A stretch of 64,000 nucleotides of DNA from Verticillium longisporum (Eukaryota; Ascomycota; Sordariomycetes; Glomerellales; Plectosphaerellaceae): the NCBI GenBank assembly GCA_019188255.1, contig JAETXT010000009.1, positions 1,426,001-1,490,000 of the forward strand. The letters run 5' to 3'. Position 1 is the stretch's first letter; each line of letters begins with the position of its first letter. Below, in pieces: positions 33,654 to 43,317 of this stretch. The notes under the pieces were generated by a model that was not told the DNA's origin, did no database searches, and saw nothing but the letters and a program-made list of their open reading frames with translations. The translations under genes were made by a program, and so were the position numbers.

Positions 33654-34382
33654 GCTGGGTGGTTGTGGAGGGGGGGGTTGTTTTGGAAGGGATTGATGTG
33701 GTGATGAGGAGGGTGGAGGACGAGGGAGGAGATCTGGGGCGTGGTGTGTTTTGTAGTTTGACGGATTTAGGCCGCCTTGGGCTTTTCCCTTGAGGGGCAG
33801 ATTCGGAACGAGGGGCGGCGGCGGCGAGTGGGCACGTTTTGTGCTTTGGTTTTGTGGTTTGTGCAGGTTCATGCTTCTGTGAGTCAGTGGGGTTGTGGTG
33901 GGGCAGCACCCTCCGTTTTGGCCAACACCTACCGTAACCTGGGTGCTTGTACATGTACAAGCAAGCACACGCACCTCGATGGTGCCAGGTCAAAACGGTC
34001 AGTACGAGAAAAACGGATCCGCCAATACAACCTCTTCCCTACCCAGCCATCATGATGTAAGGTACCTTGCATAGCAACTGCGTCCTTGCGGCTCTGAACA
34101 TGACTCTGGCTTGCGGTGGCGTTGATTAGGATGTGACCACCAAAGTCAAGAAGCAGCCTTTGACTCTACAGGTGATTCAGGGAACCCTGTTGGTGCCTTC
34201 CCCGTTTATCACGACTGCCTATAAAACCACAATACCACTCAACCTAATCCTGCCTTGGCTAGCAACTTCACTCTACCCAAACCTCTCCAGCACCTTCAAC
34301 TACGTTCACGAATAATTCACCGAGTTTTCGTCACAGCCATCTATCCCTGCCTAAGCTTCCGATTTCATAACGAGACGACATC
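33654..34382. other. Divergent upstream region of tif11 and the HNH gene
   Basis: This contains the promoter of the eIF1A gene (minus) and of the HNH-nuclease gene (plus). The right half, from about 34040, is noticeably more AT-rich than the left, marking the start of the accessory segment. Confidence 0.45.
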
Positions 34383-35832
34383 ATGGAGAAGCAGAACTTC
34401 ATGCAGATTGCAAGTAGTTTCTACGATGCTGTGCAAGATCAAGATAATGCATCGAAGCCTAACTCGAAGGACCTATCCTTTGTGGCAATGTGCATGAACC
34501 CAACACGCACTCGAGCCGAAGTCGACTTTCTCTACTCTGATGTTGAAAGACGACTAGAAATCATCAAGTCCATCCATGACTACATCTCGAGTACGGGCTC
34601 AGAACTGGCTACCGAAATTTGGAAGAGTGTACAAATTGCATCCTTCTGGGCTTTCCTCTTCACGATCTCCGTCCAACAACTAGTCGATATCGAGATTTTC
34701 TTCCGCAATAATAGCTCCCCCGATAGAGTATCGCTTGAAATGCGGCTCTTCCTACTTCAGACAGAAGTTAGCCAAATTGAGCGGATGCTAGACAATTGTA
34801 TACCACGGCTCCCTCTCACCTTTACGCAGCTAATTAATGTTTTTCTCAGTCTTCGCATCGTCATGCAGGAAGAAACAAGTGCCACCTGACATGATCATCA
34901 AAAGGGATCAAAATCTAGCCAAACAGGTAAGCTCAGTGCCCGTTACCTGATGGTTTGAGTACTAATCTTCTCCTAAGTGTCTGGAGCGGGATCAAAGTCA
35001 TTGCGTCGTCACTGGCAGTGCATATCCACAAGTTTGCCACATCTTTCCGCACTCTTCACTCAACACAACCGACACACCGACAGTCTTCCAGTCCCTACGT
35101 ATAATTTGGGGCGACCGACTCAAGAATTTACAATCTCTGGTTTGCCGTGGCGATGGATGTATTATCGAGAGCCTCCAAAACGTTATTTGTCTTTCACACG
35201 ACCTCCACAAGATGTGGAGTAAAGGTCACTTTGCCTTCTACCCAGAGCCAGCCCAGCCAGAAGGTGATGGCTGGTCTATGAGATTGAGGTTTTGCTGGAT
35301 GGAGAACGTTAGATTCGACCCATCTCAGCACATTACGGAGCACTTCTTAAGCACGCCCAGAACGGTCATTAATGCGCAGCCTCTCACTATACGCGGTGCC
35401 CTCGCAGCAGTACAACTTGTAAAAAGCACGCCTATATTCGACGGTAAGATCGTCAACATTCGGGCAGCGCGTAAAGAAGACCTTCCAAGTTACGATATAT
35501 GCCTTCTTCAGTACGATATCATTCGAATGGCCGCGCTGTGCGGTGGCGGTAATGTTCACGAGGAGAGACTTGACGACGACGAGGGCTCTGTTCCCGATTC
35601 AGGTCTTTCGTCTCCACGAAGCCCATAGCACGGCGCTGCAAAGAGAGAGAAAAGTCTTGAGTCACAGGTGTTACTTTCACAACAACTTGGAGGGATGTCG
35701 CTTTCTCCTTTGACCGCTGAGCAGCGGAGAGCTACGCACAGACGTGCGTGCTCTGCGCAATTGACTCCTCCTCGCGCGAATGCTGGCAGCTCTGACCAGA
35801 CTTGGTCGAACCCACCTTCACCTTGCCACTGA
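34383..35832 (+). CDS. HNH-nuclease domain protein with in-frame TAG
   Basis: Three exons fit, 34383-34797, 34850-34926 and 34978 onward; introns are GTATAC..TCAG and GTAAGC..TAAG, both with CTAAT-like branch sites. The N-terminal 140 residues are helical and contain VERRLEIIKSIHDYIS. Around the second intron the protein reads KQCLERDQSHCVVTGS, then YPQVCHIFPHSS and later CLSHDLHKMWSKGHFAF. This is the fungal HNH-endonuclease layout (CxxTG, HIxPxS, HxxWxxGxF). An in-frame TAG at 35626-35628 would end the protein at 380 aa, but the same frame then runs 67 more protein-like codons to a TGA at 35830. The gene is more AT-rich than its neighbours and sits 350 bp from a copia insertion. The biological role of this large fungal family is unknown. 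Confidence 0.75.
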
Positions 35833-35936
35833 GGAGCCCTGCGGTGTGGCCGCAGGTGGGTGAGGAGTGAGTGTGCGGACTTTCGGCATTGGGGATCTGG
35901 TGGGTTTTAACCGGGGTTGATCCTCGAGACAAGTGA

Positions 35937-36170
35937 ATAAGAAGTTCGACGGGAGGCCGGAGCCCGCGAGCACCAATTTTAATTCACACGGGGTCGGCTG
36001 CTAGGGGGTATCGTGGTCCACTGAAAGTTACCGTTAACCCTCCCGAAGCCTCCGCTAGAGACAATATTAGAAATAAGATTCAACAAGAGACAAGCGAGAA
36101 TTATACAAGTGATGGGGGTTCAAGTAAGGATGTATTAGTTAAGTTAGTAGATGCTAGAAATAGCTATTAA
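35937..36170 (+). other. Open frame relic at the copia insertion border
   Basis: A 77-codon frame free of stops ends at TAA 36168-36170, five bases before the copia target duplication. Its AT-rich codons (many AGA, TTA, ATT) and segment KVTVNPPEASARDNIRNK look protein-like, but I recognise no family. It may be a remnant of an older element into which copia inserted. Confidence 0.25.
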
Positions 36171-36174
36171 GTGA

Positions 36175-36179
36175 ACCGT
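36175..36179. repeat. Left target-site duplication of the copia element (ACCGT)
   Basis: ACCGT directly precedes the 5' LTR and is repeated at 42053-42057 directly after the 3' LTR. A 5-bp duplication is standard for Ty1/copia integrases. Confidence 0.92.
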
Positions 36180-36392
36180 TGTTGCCGATCAGGCAAGGTT
36201 CTGTTCTGTGACCCAGGAGTACTTTCATCCCAAATGTGGAGTCCTCATTTGATGCATTTGTTCTGTCGTTATCGCCCCGGTAAGACTCCTTACCGATGCT
36301 GGATCTGACCAATTACCTTCGTTTGGACTTCTGGAAGTCTCCTTTTGTACCTTAACAACAATCAATCCACTTTGTTCAATTCCGTGGTGACA
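36180..36392 (+). repeat. 5' LTR of the copia element
   Basis: 213 bp, TG...CA ended, and identical by eye to 41840-42052. It supplies promoter and polyadenylation functions for the element. Confidence 0.95.
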
Positions 36393-36407
36393 GTTATGAG
36401 CCCGGGC
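36393..36407 (+). promoter_or_regulatory. Primer-binding site matching the initiator tRNA anticodon arm
   Basis: GTTATGAGCCCGGGC starts right after the 5' LTR. Its complement includes GGGCTCATAAC, the anticodon stem-loop of fungal initiator tRNA-Met (CAT anticodon). Copia and Ty5 are known to prime from such an internal half-tRNA fragment instead of the tRNA 3' end. Confidence 0.7.
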
Positions 36408-36768
36408 GACGATACAGCTCCTTGACCTTCGATATCTACAGCAGGGCGCCTACGGCCAATACGCCTGCTGCGAAGCTGTCTACAGCTGAATCGCCGCTGC
36501 ACTTCAACAGTCAATTGACGCGACGTTTCGCCATTGACGACCACTGGCCAAGGGCCGTTACCGACATCCTCCAGGAGAGCGATCATCTCTCCACGACACA
36601 TCGAAGCAGGAGAAATCAGCTCCTCAAGACCAATTGAACCTCCGAGACGTGTGGCCTAGGGCTTGAGTACACGCGGGGTCAATTGATGATATTCAACATA
36701 CACGCGATCAGTCGCGACCATCGAACGACCTCCCCGACGGTCTCCGACAACGCCCAGGGATCCTCAAG

Positions 36769-39700
36769 ATGGACTCTGGTAAGCACAGAGTGACACTTAC
36801 AAGGAGGGAGGAATGGAGGACATGGCTCAACTCCGTCAGAGCCGTGGCGACCTCCTACGAGGCCTGGGATCTAGTCGACCCAGACAAAGAGGCTGACAGA
36901 CGGCCCAAGAGGGCCAAGAAGCCAACAGCACCGTCATTCGAAGATGAGACGCGAGATCTCAGCACACTGCTGACGTTGTACAAGATCCATTTGGACATCT
37001 ACAACAGGGAGTCAGCGGGCCTCCAGGAGGTCCAGAAATACATCCTCAACACAGTCGACAGGAGCCTTTCGGCCGTCTTCATGAACGAGGAAAGCAGCCA
37101 GGAGTGGCTCAAGGCGTTGAAGGACCACTTCGCCCCTTCCGACATGGGACAGAAACAATACATTCGCCAGCGCTGGGAGGAGCATATGGCGATGATCAAG
37201 AAGATGGACCATGAGAAGTGGGTTGACGACTTCATCCTACTCTGTATCGAAGTTGAGAAGCACGGGATTCCTCAGCTTAAAGAAGCCGCAGATCAAAATG
37301 TTCAATTCCTTCGGGCAATTCTTTCCGTGTCTCCAGGGTGGGCCGAAGCAGAGTGCGCCCACCAAGTTCGCCGGGAGCTGGATGATCGTGATGGAGGGAA
37401 GGTACTGGCGTTGAGGTACAAGAGCTACCTTAGAGACTACCAACCGCATCGCCTCACCACCAAGCCATCTCAGACGTCCTTCTACAGCGACTCGGTGACC
37501 TTCATGGGCAAGGACCGGAATGGTCAAAGTGATCGGACGAGTGCCCAGGATTCCCATCGTGACTCTCCTCAACAGCCAAACAGCTCGCCTTCTCGCAGAC
37601 CATTCTGCGACTGTGTACAGCAGAAGAGGGCACCCAAGGCGTGTCAGCCCATCTGTCTGTGCCCAAATATCGCAGAACACCGGAGGAAGAAGAGCTATCA
37701 ATCCGATCAGAGCCTGCTGGACTACATTGACGAAGCGAAGAAAAGGATGAAGCCAAGCACATTGCAATTCTGGAACGAGAAAATCAAGGAGGACAAAAAG
37801 AAGCGGCAGGAGGCAAGAGGCACCAGTGGAGTCGCCGTCTCTGCTTTTAACAACTTCCTCGGTGACGATGATGAACAGAGCTGCGATGACGAGTACACCA
37901 ACTTCATGAGCAACTTCTCCGTCGCTGATTCGGACGAGTTTCAACGGACAAACCGAGGAGGGGATCTCCGTCACGAGTTCCTGATCGACTCGGGTACACC
38001 CAACCATATAACCAACAACAAAGACCTCCTCACCAACTTTCGCGAGGCCACCGACACTGTAAGATACAGCACAGGAGGAGGCAAATCAAGCCCCGTCGAA
38101 GGGCATGGCACGATGGCCATCGACACCCTCGACAGCAAGCAGAACGTCATCAGCATCACCTGCCATGATGTCTCGTACATCAAAGACTACCCGACGACGC
38201 TTATTTCAGCCAGGCAGCTCCAACGCCAAGGACTCGGACTGGACTCGCTCAGGAACATGCTGTTCAACCCAGCCACTGGCTCAGAGATCCCACTTCAGGA
38301 GAAGGGTGGCCAGTATGCGGTGAACACCCTACATAGCACCACTTCCTTCTATCACTCCAAGAAGCAGAGAGCCGCGATGGTCAGCGACTCGAGGCTCTGG
38401 CACGAACGGCTGGCTCATGCCCACCCAGAGGCCATACAGCAGCTGCCATACAGCTGTACTGGAGTTGGGGTGAAAGGGCCAACAACATTCGAATGCGAGT
38501 CTTGCGGGGTAGCGAAATCCAAGAAGATTGTATCTCGGAGACAGCCAACGTACACGACGACGAATCCATTTGAGCGCGTCAACCTGGACTTCTTCAGCCC
38601 TGGGAAGTCGTACAACGGCATGGAGTCGTGCCTTGTAATAACGGACGCATATTCGGGGAAGATTGTTGTCAGGATTCTGCCTGCCAGAGCAGATGGCTTC
38701 CAGGCGTTTATCAACTTTGAGATGTTTCTCTGGAGACAGTACCATCTGGTCATCAAGGTCCTGAGAGTTGACTGGGACTCAGCACTACGCAGCAATCTGG
38801 TTACTTGGTCAGAAGAGCGCGGCATTCTCTTGGAGAGATCAGCCGCAAGGACACCAGAACAGAACGGTGCCGCAGAACGCAATGGAGGCACGATATTCAC
38901 CATCGCAAGAACCCTTACCTCGGCTGCTGGGTTCCCGGAGGATTTGTGGCCAGAGGTGGTACAAACCGCTGCATATCTCCACAATCTCACGCCGAAGGGA
39001 CGCCTACAGTGGGCGACACCAGAAGGAAGGCTGAACGACTGGCTCAACTCCAAGGGCCTTGCCGCTCGAACTACGGCTCCAGGCCTGGCTCACCTGCGAA
39101 GATACGGATGCAGGGCGTATCCTCTCACGGCAGACGCCCAAGAGGGACGTAACCGAAAGCAGAAGCTGGCTCCGAGAGCCCACATCGGCTATCTCTGTGG
39201 ATACGACAGCAGCAACATATACAGAATCTGGGTTCCAGAGATGAAAGCAGTATTGAGGACAAGAGACGTGGGTTTCGATGAGTCCACAGTTTTCAAGGAC
39301 GCCCAATCCCCAAAGCCAATTCTACAGGACGAATTCCAGGCTTTGGACGTGCCCGTTGCGGACGCCCAGAATCCTTTCAACTCGTCACTGGACATTGACG
39401 AGTTCGATGTTGCCACCATCGACCTGTTCGAGAAAGCCCGGACATTCCAACTTGGAGGAAAGATCAACGCGGAGATACTGCGACCCCGGGAAGGTCACAC
39501 AGCCAGCAGAGATGATGTCCTGCCGTCACCACGTCCAACTCCAGAGACGGAGACTGGACAAGGCCAGCCAGCTGTCTCTGAGGGGGTGGAAGATGCCGTA
39601 ATAGACACCATTCAAGGGGCTGAAGATGCTGTGGAAGACACGATCCCCGTGCCAGACACCATTCAAGTGACTGAAGAGGCTATTGAAGACACTATCGAAG

Positions 39701-41634
39701 TAGCTCGGAGCCCTGAATCAACACCTCAACACACACCAGCTGATCAAAGTTCAGCTGAAGACGAGACAGAGACTGTGGAGGCCCGACCATCAGTGGCACC
39801 AGCCCCACAGCCGTCGCCATCAACACAAATCCAAGGCACTCGAAGGAGCGCTAGAGACAGAAAGCCGTCACAGTTCAAAGACGGCACCCCCACCGACCAG
39901 GCTCTAGGAGCCCGCCGCAGCAAGAAAATGCCTCCATCATCACATTTGACCGTGGAATACTCATTCTTTCACACTCAGACTCCATCGAACAAGAAACCGC
40001 TTCTCCGAACAGATATGCCCGCGGAGCCAAGATCCTGGAAGGAGATGCTTCATTCTGATCACAAAAAGCAGTGGCTAGAAGCAAGCGTCCAGGAGGTCAA
40101 CACCATTGAAAATATGGACACAATCGAGCAAGTCCCCTTCGAATCGGTCGACCAGGAAATACACAAGGTTCTCGGGTTGACCTGGGTCTGGAAATACAAG
40201 GTTGACTCCACCGGCTACGTGACCAAGTTCAAGGCCAGGCTCTGCGTACGAGGAGACCAACAGCCCAAGAATGAGATGGAAACATACGCGTCGACACTGG
40301 CAGCCAAGACGTTCAGAACGTTGATGGCCATCTGTGCAGAGTTTGACCTAGACACGCACCAGTTGGATGCCGTCAACGCCTTTCCAAATGCACACCTCGA
40401 CGAGACAGTCTACGTCTGGGCCCCTCAGGGCTGGGATCTCATGCAGGAGATGCAACAGAAGAAGGGCGCTCCACAGAGGCGCACGATTTTCAAGCTGAAG
40501 AGAGCTTTGTACGGTTTGCGCCGATCACCGCTTCTCTGGCACAAGCTGCTGTCCGAGGCTATGCGGAAGATCGGCCTCGTGGCTCTCGAGGAAGATAACT
40601 GTGTCTTCATGGGCAGAGGCATGATCATGTTCTTCTACGTTGACGACATCATCCTCATGAACCGCAAAGAGGATCGCCAAGCGGCCGAAGAGCTGAAGAG
40701 CCAGCTCAAGTCTCTGTTCGAGATGCGAGAACTTGGCGAGGTCAGATGGTTCTTAGGCATCAGAGTGGTCAGAGATCGTAGCCAGCGCAAGCTCTGGCTG
40801 TCTCTGGAGAACTACATCACTGAAAAGATGAAGGACCTCAACCTCCAGCCATCCACCAGAGGTCATTTGACGCCTCTATCAACAGACCCAGCACCTGCTC
40901 CAAAGGATTACGAAGCCTCTGCTGAATCCATTCAACTATACCAACGCAAAATTGGTTCCATCAATTACGCAGCAACCACAACACGACCTGATGTGGCCAA
41001 AGCTGCCTCAAGACTTGCGGAGTCTCTGCTCAGGCCGACAGAACTCCATCACCTTGCAGCAGACCACTGTCTCCGCTACCTCTATCGCACAAGGACTCTC
41101 TCGCTGTCCTACGGAGGATCAGGAGACCATTCTACATCGCTGTATTGTGCGAGCGACGCATCATTCGGCGATGATCCCATCACCAGATTTAGTTCACAAG
41201 GATACACCACCATGCTCTTTGGAGGTCCAATTGACTGGAAAGCTACAAAGCAGCGATCCGTGGTCACTTCTAGCACCGAAGCTGAGCTGGTGGCCCTCAG
41301 TGTCGCAGCGAGGAACTACCTTGCCACTCTTCGTCTGATCAAGGAGCTTCAGCTACGTTTTCATGGCAAGGTTCCGATCCAGATGTTCTGTGATAACCGC
41401 CAAACGCTGCTGTTACTCACTAGTGAGAGGCCTCAAGCCACTACGAAGCTCAAGCATGTTGACATCCATCGTCTTTGGATCCGACAAACAGTCAGACAGG
41501 GGAAGATATCCGTGGACTGGATGAGCACTGACAAGATAGTGAGCGATGGGCTTACAAAGATTCTCCCGACTCAGAAGCATCAGAACTTCGTGAAGCTTCT
41601 GCAGATGGAGTGCGTACCAGCGGTCCACCAGTGA
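36769..41634 (+). CDS. Copia Gag-Pol polyprotein
   Basis: A single 1,621-aa frame. The N-terminal 400 residues are Gag-like (helical, charged), with a cysteine cluster FCDC...CQPICLC near residue 285-305 instead of a normal CCHC knuckle. The aspartic protease follows (FLIDSGTPNHIT, near 405), then the GAG-pre-integrase zinc finger (LWHERLAHAH...CESC, near 545-585) and the integrase core (NLDFFS, DWDSALRSN, EQNGAAERNGG). Next come the reverse transcriptase (LDAVNAFPNAHLDE, FFYVDDIILM near 1290) and RNase H (CASDASFGDD, SSTEAELVAL, HVDIHRLWI). Fusion of Gag and Pol in one frame, without frameshift, is usual for fungal copia elements. An acidic linker with repeated EDT-type motifs separates integrase and RT. 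All catalytic residues I can check are present, so the element may still be competent. Confidence 0.96.
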   Translation: MDSGKHRVTLTRREEWRTWLNSVRAVATSYEAWDLVDPDKEADRRPKRAKKPTAPSFEDETRDLSTLLTLYKIHLDIYNRESAGLQEVQKYILNTVDRSLSAVFMNEESSQEWLKALKDHFAPSDMGQKQYIRQRWEEHMAMIKKMDHEKWVDDFILLCIEVEKHGIPQLKEAADQNVQFLRAILSVSPGWAEAECAHQVRRELDDRDGGKVLALRYKSYLRDYQPHRLTTKPSQTSFYSDSVTFMGKDRNGQSDRTSAQDSHRDSPQQPNSSPSRRPFCDCVQQKRAPKACQPICLCPNIAEHRRKKSYQSDQSLLDYIDEAKKRMKPSTLQFWNEKIKEDKKKRQEARGTSGVAVSAFNNFLGDDDEQSCDDEYTNFMSNFSVADSDEFQRTNRGGDLRHEFLIDSGTPNHITNNKDLLTNFREATDTVRYSTGGGKSSPVEGHGTMAIDTLDSKQNVISITCHDVSYIKDYPTTLISARQLQRQGLGLDSLRNMLFNPATGSEIPLQEKGGQYAVNTLHSTTSFYHSKKQRAAMVSDSRLWHERLAHAHPEAIQQLPYSCTGVGVKGPTTFECESCGVAKSKKIVSRRQPTYTTTNPFERVNLDFFSPGKSYNGMESCLVITDAYSGKIVVRILPARADGFQAFINFEMFLWRQYHLVIKVLRVDWDSALRSNLVTWSEERGILLERSAARTPEQNGAAERNGGTIFTIARTLTSAAGFPEDLWPEVVQTAAYLHNLTPKGRLQWATPEGRLNDWLNSKGLAARTTAPGLAHLRRYGCRAYPLTADAQEGRNRKQKLAPRAHIGYLCGYDSSNIYRIWVPEMKAVLRTRDVGFDESTVFKDAQSPKPILQDEFQALDVPVADAQNPFNSSLDIDEFDVATIDLFEKARTFQLGGKINAEILRPREGHTASRDDVLPSPRPTPETETGQGQPAVSEGVEDAVIDTIQGAEDAVEDTIPVPDTIQVTEEAIEDTIEVARSPESTPQHTPADQSSAEDETETVEARPSVAPAPQPSPSTQIQGTRRSARDRKPSQFKDGTPTDQALGARRSKKMPPSSHLTVEYSFFHTQTPSNKKPLLRTDMPAEPRSWKEMLHSDHKKQWLEASVQEVNTIENMDTIEQVPFESVDQEIHKVLGLTWVWKYKVDSTGYVTKFKARLCVRGDQQPKNEMETYASTLAAKTFRTLMAICAEFDLDTHQLDAVNAFPNAHLDETVYVWAPQGWDLMQEMQQKKGAPQRRTIFKLKRALYGLRRSPLLWHKLLSEAMRKIGLVALEEDNCVFMGRGMIMFFYVDDIILMNRKEDRQAAEELKSQLKSLFEMRELGEVRWFLGIRVVRDRSQRKLWLSLENYITEKMKDLNLQPSTRGHLTPLSTDPAPAPKDYEASAESIQLYQRKIGSINYAATTTRPDVAKAASRLAESLLRPTELHHLAADHCLRYLYRTRTLSLSYGGSGDHSTSLYCASDASFGDDPITRFSSQGYTTMLFGGPIDWKATKQRSVVTSSTEAELVALSVAARNYLATLRLIKELQLRFHGKVPIQMFCDNRQTLLLLTSERPQATTKLKHVDIHRLWIRQTVRQGKISVDWMSTDKIVSDGLTKILPTQKHQNFVKLLQMECVPAVHQ

Positions 41635-41830
41635 ACAGCTTGCTCAATTTCGCCCACCTCTCCTAACACTTACACACATCCTTATTTGCTTCACAAGCAC
41701 GATTTCCTTCATCTGCCCTGAGAACGCCAACTGTTCCAAAGGCACCAAATTCTCTACCAAAAGCCGCCAACAGGCATCTGCCTGATCTTTCGTGGTTCAG
41801 ATGGTCAGAGAGAGGCTCGCCTACCCATCT

Positions 41831-41837
41831 GAGGGGG
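41831..41837 (+). other. Polypurine tract of the copia element
   Basis: The short purine run GAGGGGG ends two bases before the 3' LTR. It is the expected place for plus-strand DNA synthesis to begin. Confidence 0.55.
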
Positions 41838-41839
41838 TG

Positions 41840-42052
41840 TGTTGCCGATCAGGCAAGGTTCTGTTCTGTGACCCAGGAGTACTTTCATCCCAAATGTGGA
41901 GTCCTCATTTGATGCATTTGTTCTGTCGTTATCGCCCCGGTAAGACTCCTTACCGATGCTGGATCTGACCAATTACCTTCGTTTGGACTTCTGGAAGTCT
42001 CCTTTTGTACCTTAACAACAATCAATCCACTTTGTTCAATTCCGTGGTGACA
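41840..42052 (+). repeat. 3' LTR of the copia element
   Basis: 213 bp, identical by eye to the 5' LTR, and followed by the ACCGT duplication. Confidence 0.95.
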
Positions 42053-42057
42053 ACCGT
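42053..42057. repeat. Right target-site duplication of the copia element (ACCGT)
   Basis: It matches 36175-36179, and so defines the right border of the insertion. Confidence 0.92.
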
Positions 42058-42336
42058 TGGTGATACATGCCCTCGCTAGACGAATACCCCCTTGTATTGC
42101 ATTTCTAGTACCGTTCCCCTAAGTAATACAATATTCCCCACGACAGCCAGGTACTGGAACAGCAGCGCAGGTACCTCGAACAATGGAGAAGCTCTTGCTA
42201 CGGTCAAGGTTCATACACGACTAGACCTGCAATATCAAGCAACGACAGCATCACGCTCGCCTTGATGCGTTGCCTGCCTCTTCTTTGTCCAGAGCACTCC
42301 TGACGAGGGTTGACGCACAGCACCACCTGAAAGGCC

Positions 42337-43317
42337 ATGCTGCCGCGGCTCGGCCATGGCGCGCGCACCTCGCACCAGCTCCTATCGCTCGCGCGCCGGC
42401 CATGGCCATGCCCACGACAGCTGGACCACCTATTTGAACTGCGGCTTTCGGTGCCGCAAAGTTCGCGCCGCAGCTTCGCATCAACGCCCTACCGCTCAGC
42501 ACGCCCGTCGGCGGAGCACCGCATCGACAGATACATCCAGTCGGCCCTCGAAGACATGGACGTGCGGCCGCCGAGCGCCATGCCGCGCCCCGCGGTGAGC
42601 ATGACGCCGCGGACGGCGGACGCGTCGGCGCTGTCTTCGCTCGCGTCGGCGCGGTTCGCGCCGGGCTGGCACGTCGTCAAGGCCAACGACCGGACGATCC
42701 TCGCGCCGCTGGCGCACGCGCGCAGCGTGCAGCGGCTCGCGCACTACCGGACGCGGGCGGCGCAGCGGCCGCTGTGGATCGACTGGATCGTGCTGCAGGC
42801 CGGGTGCTCGCCGGTCGTCGTGTCGCTGGCCAAGAGGCGGATGCGGCTGGCGCTGCGGCTGGCGCTCGCGGCGCGCGGCGTGCACAAGTACGGATGGCGG
42901 AAGGAGGCCGTCGAGAGGGCGTGGGCGGCCAACCGCGCGGCTCGGTTCGGCGGTGGGGAGAAGAAGAATACGGAAAAGGGACAGGGGAGCAGGGGCGGTG
43001 GTGTCACGCCGCAGCAGCTTGAGGAGCTGCGCCGCGAGGCAAAGGTGCCTGTCCTGACGGGGACGGTCTGGGTGACGATCAGGAAGCCACTGGAGCTCAT
43101 CGAAACGCCGTTTGAGAAGCTGCGGCAGATGGCGGACCGGCTCGTCGGCGGCCTTTTGGAGAGGCACGAGGAGGCGGGCAAATCGCAGGGGATGTCGAGA
43201 CAGCCAAAGAAGATGGGGCGCAAGGTCGAGAGGGCAAGTCGCGGGTCGAGGAACGAAGATCTGGATGCCGAGTTTGAGGATCTGGGGCCCAGCCTGACGA
43301 AGGATGGCTTTTTCTGA
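42337..43317 (+). CDS. Putative mitochondrial protein of unknown function
   Basis: A single exon of 326 aa. The first 60 residues are rich in Arg, Ser, Leu and Ala with no acidic residue until the mid-40s, and end in RRSFASTPYRSARPS, a typical mitochondrial presequence with a likely cleavage zone. The middle has a conserved-looking segment (WHVVKANDRTILAPLAHARSV and PLWIDWIVLQAG). A basic region with alternating Arg and Leu follows, and the C-terminus is charged and probably disordered. No catalytic motif is seen. Codon use matches neighbouring housekeeping genes, not the AT-richer HNH gene. The start follows a short leader only 280 bp from the copia insertion, so the element may sit in this gene's promoter. 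Confidence 0.75.
   Translation: MLPRLGHGARTSHQLLSLARRPWPCPRQLDHLFELRLSVPQSSRRSFASTPYRSARPSAEHRIDRYIQSALEDMDVRPPSAMPRPAVSMTPRTADASALSSLASARFAPGWHVVKANDRTILAPLAHARSVQRLAHYRTRAAQRPLWIDWIVLQAGCSPVVVSLAKRRMRLALRLALAARGVHKYGWRKEAVERAWAANRAARFGGGEKKNTEKGQGSRGGGVTPQQLEELRREAKVPVLTGTVWVTIRKPLELIETPFEKLRQMADRLVGGLLERHEEAGKSQGMSRQPKKMGRKVERASRGSRNEDLDAEFEDLGPSLTKDGFF

Larger units (their letters stand above)
36180..42052 (+). mobile_element. Intact Ty1/copia LTR retrotransposon, 5,873 bp
   Basis: The element has two 213-bp LTRs that I read as identical, beginning TGTTGCC and ending GTGACA. It also has a primer-binding site next to the 5' LTR, one 1,621-codon gag-pol frame without stops or shifts, a short purine tract before the 3' LTR, and flanking ACCGT duplications. 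The domain order protease, integrase, reverse transcriptase, RNase H is the copia order. Identical LTRs and an unbroken frame imply a recent insertion. It lies in an intergenic region between the HNH gene and a putative mitochondrial-protein gene. It shows none of the C-to-T decay expected of RIP. Confidence 0.96.

Noticed and set aside
36180..42052. RIP-mutated transposon
   Set aside because: The LTRs are identical and the long frame has no stops, so no RIP has occurred.
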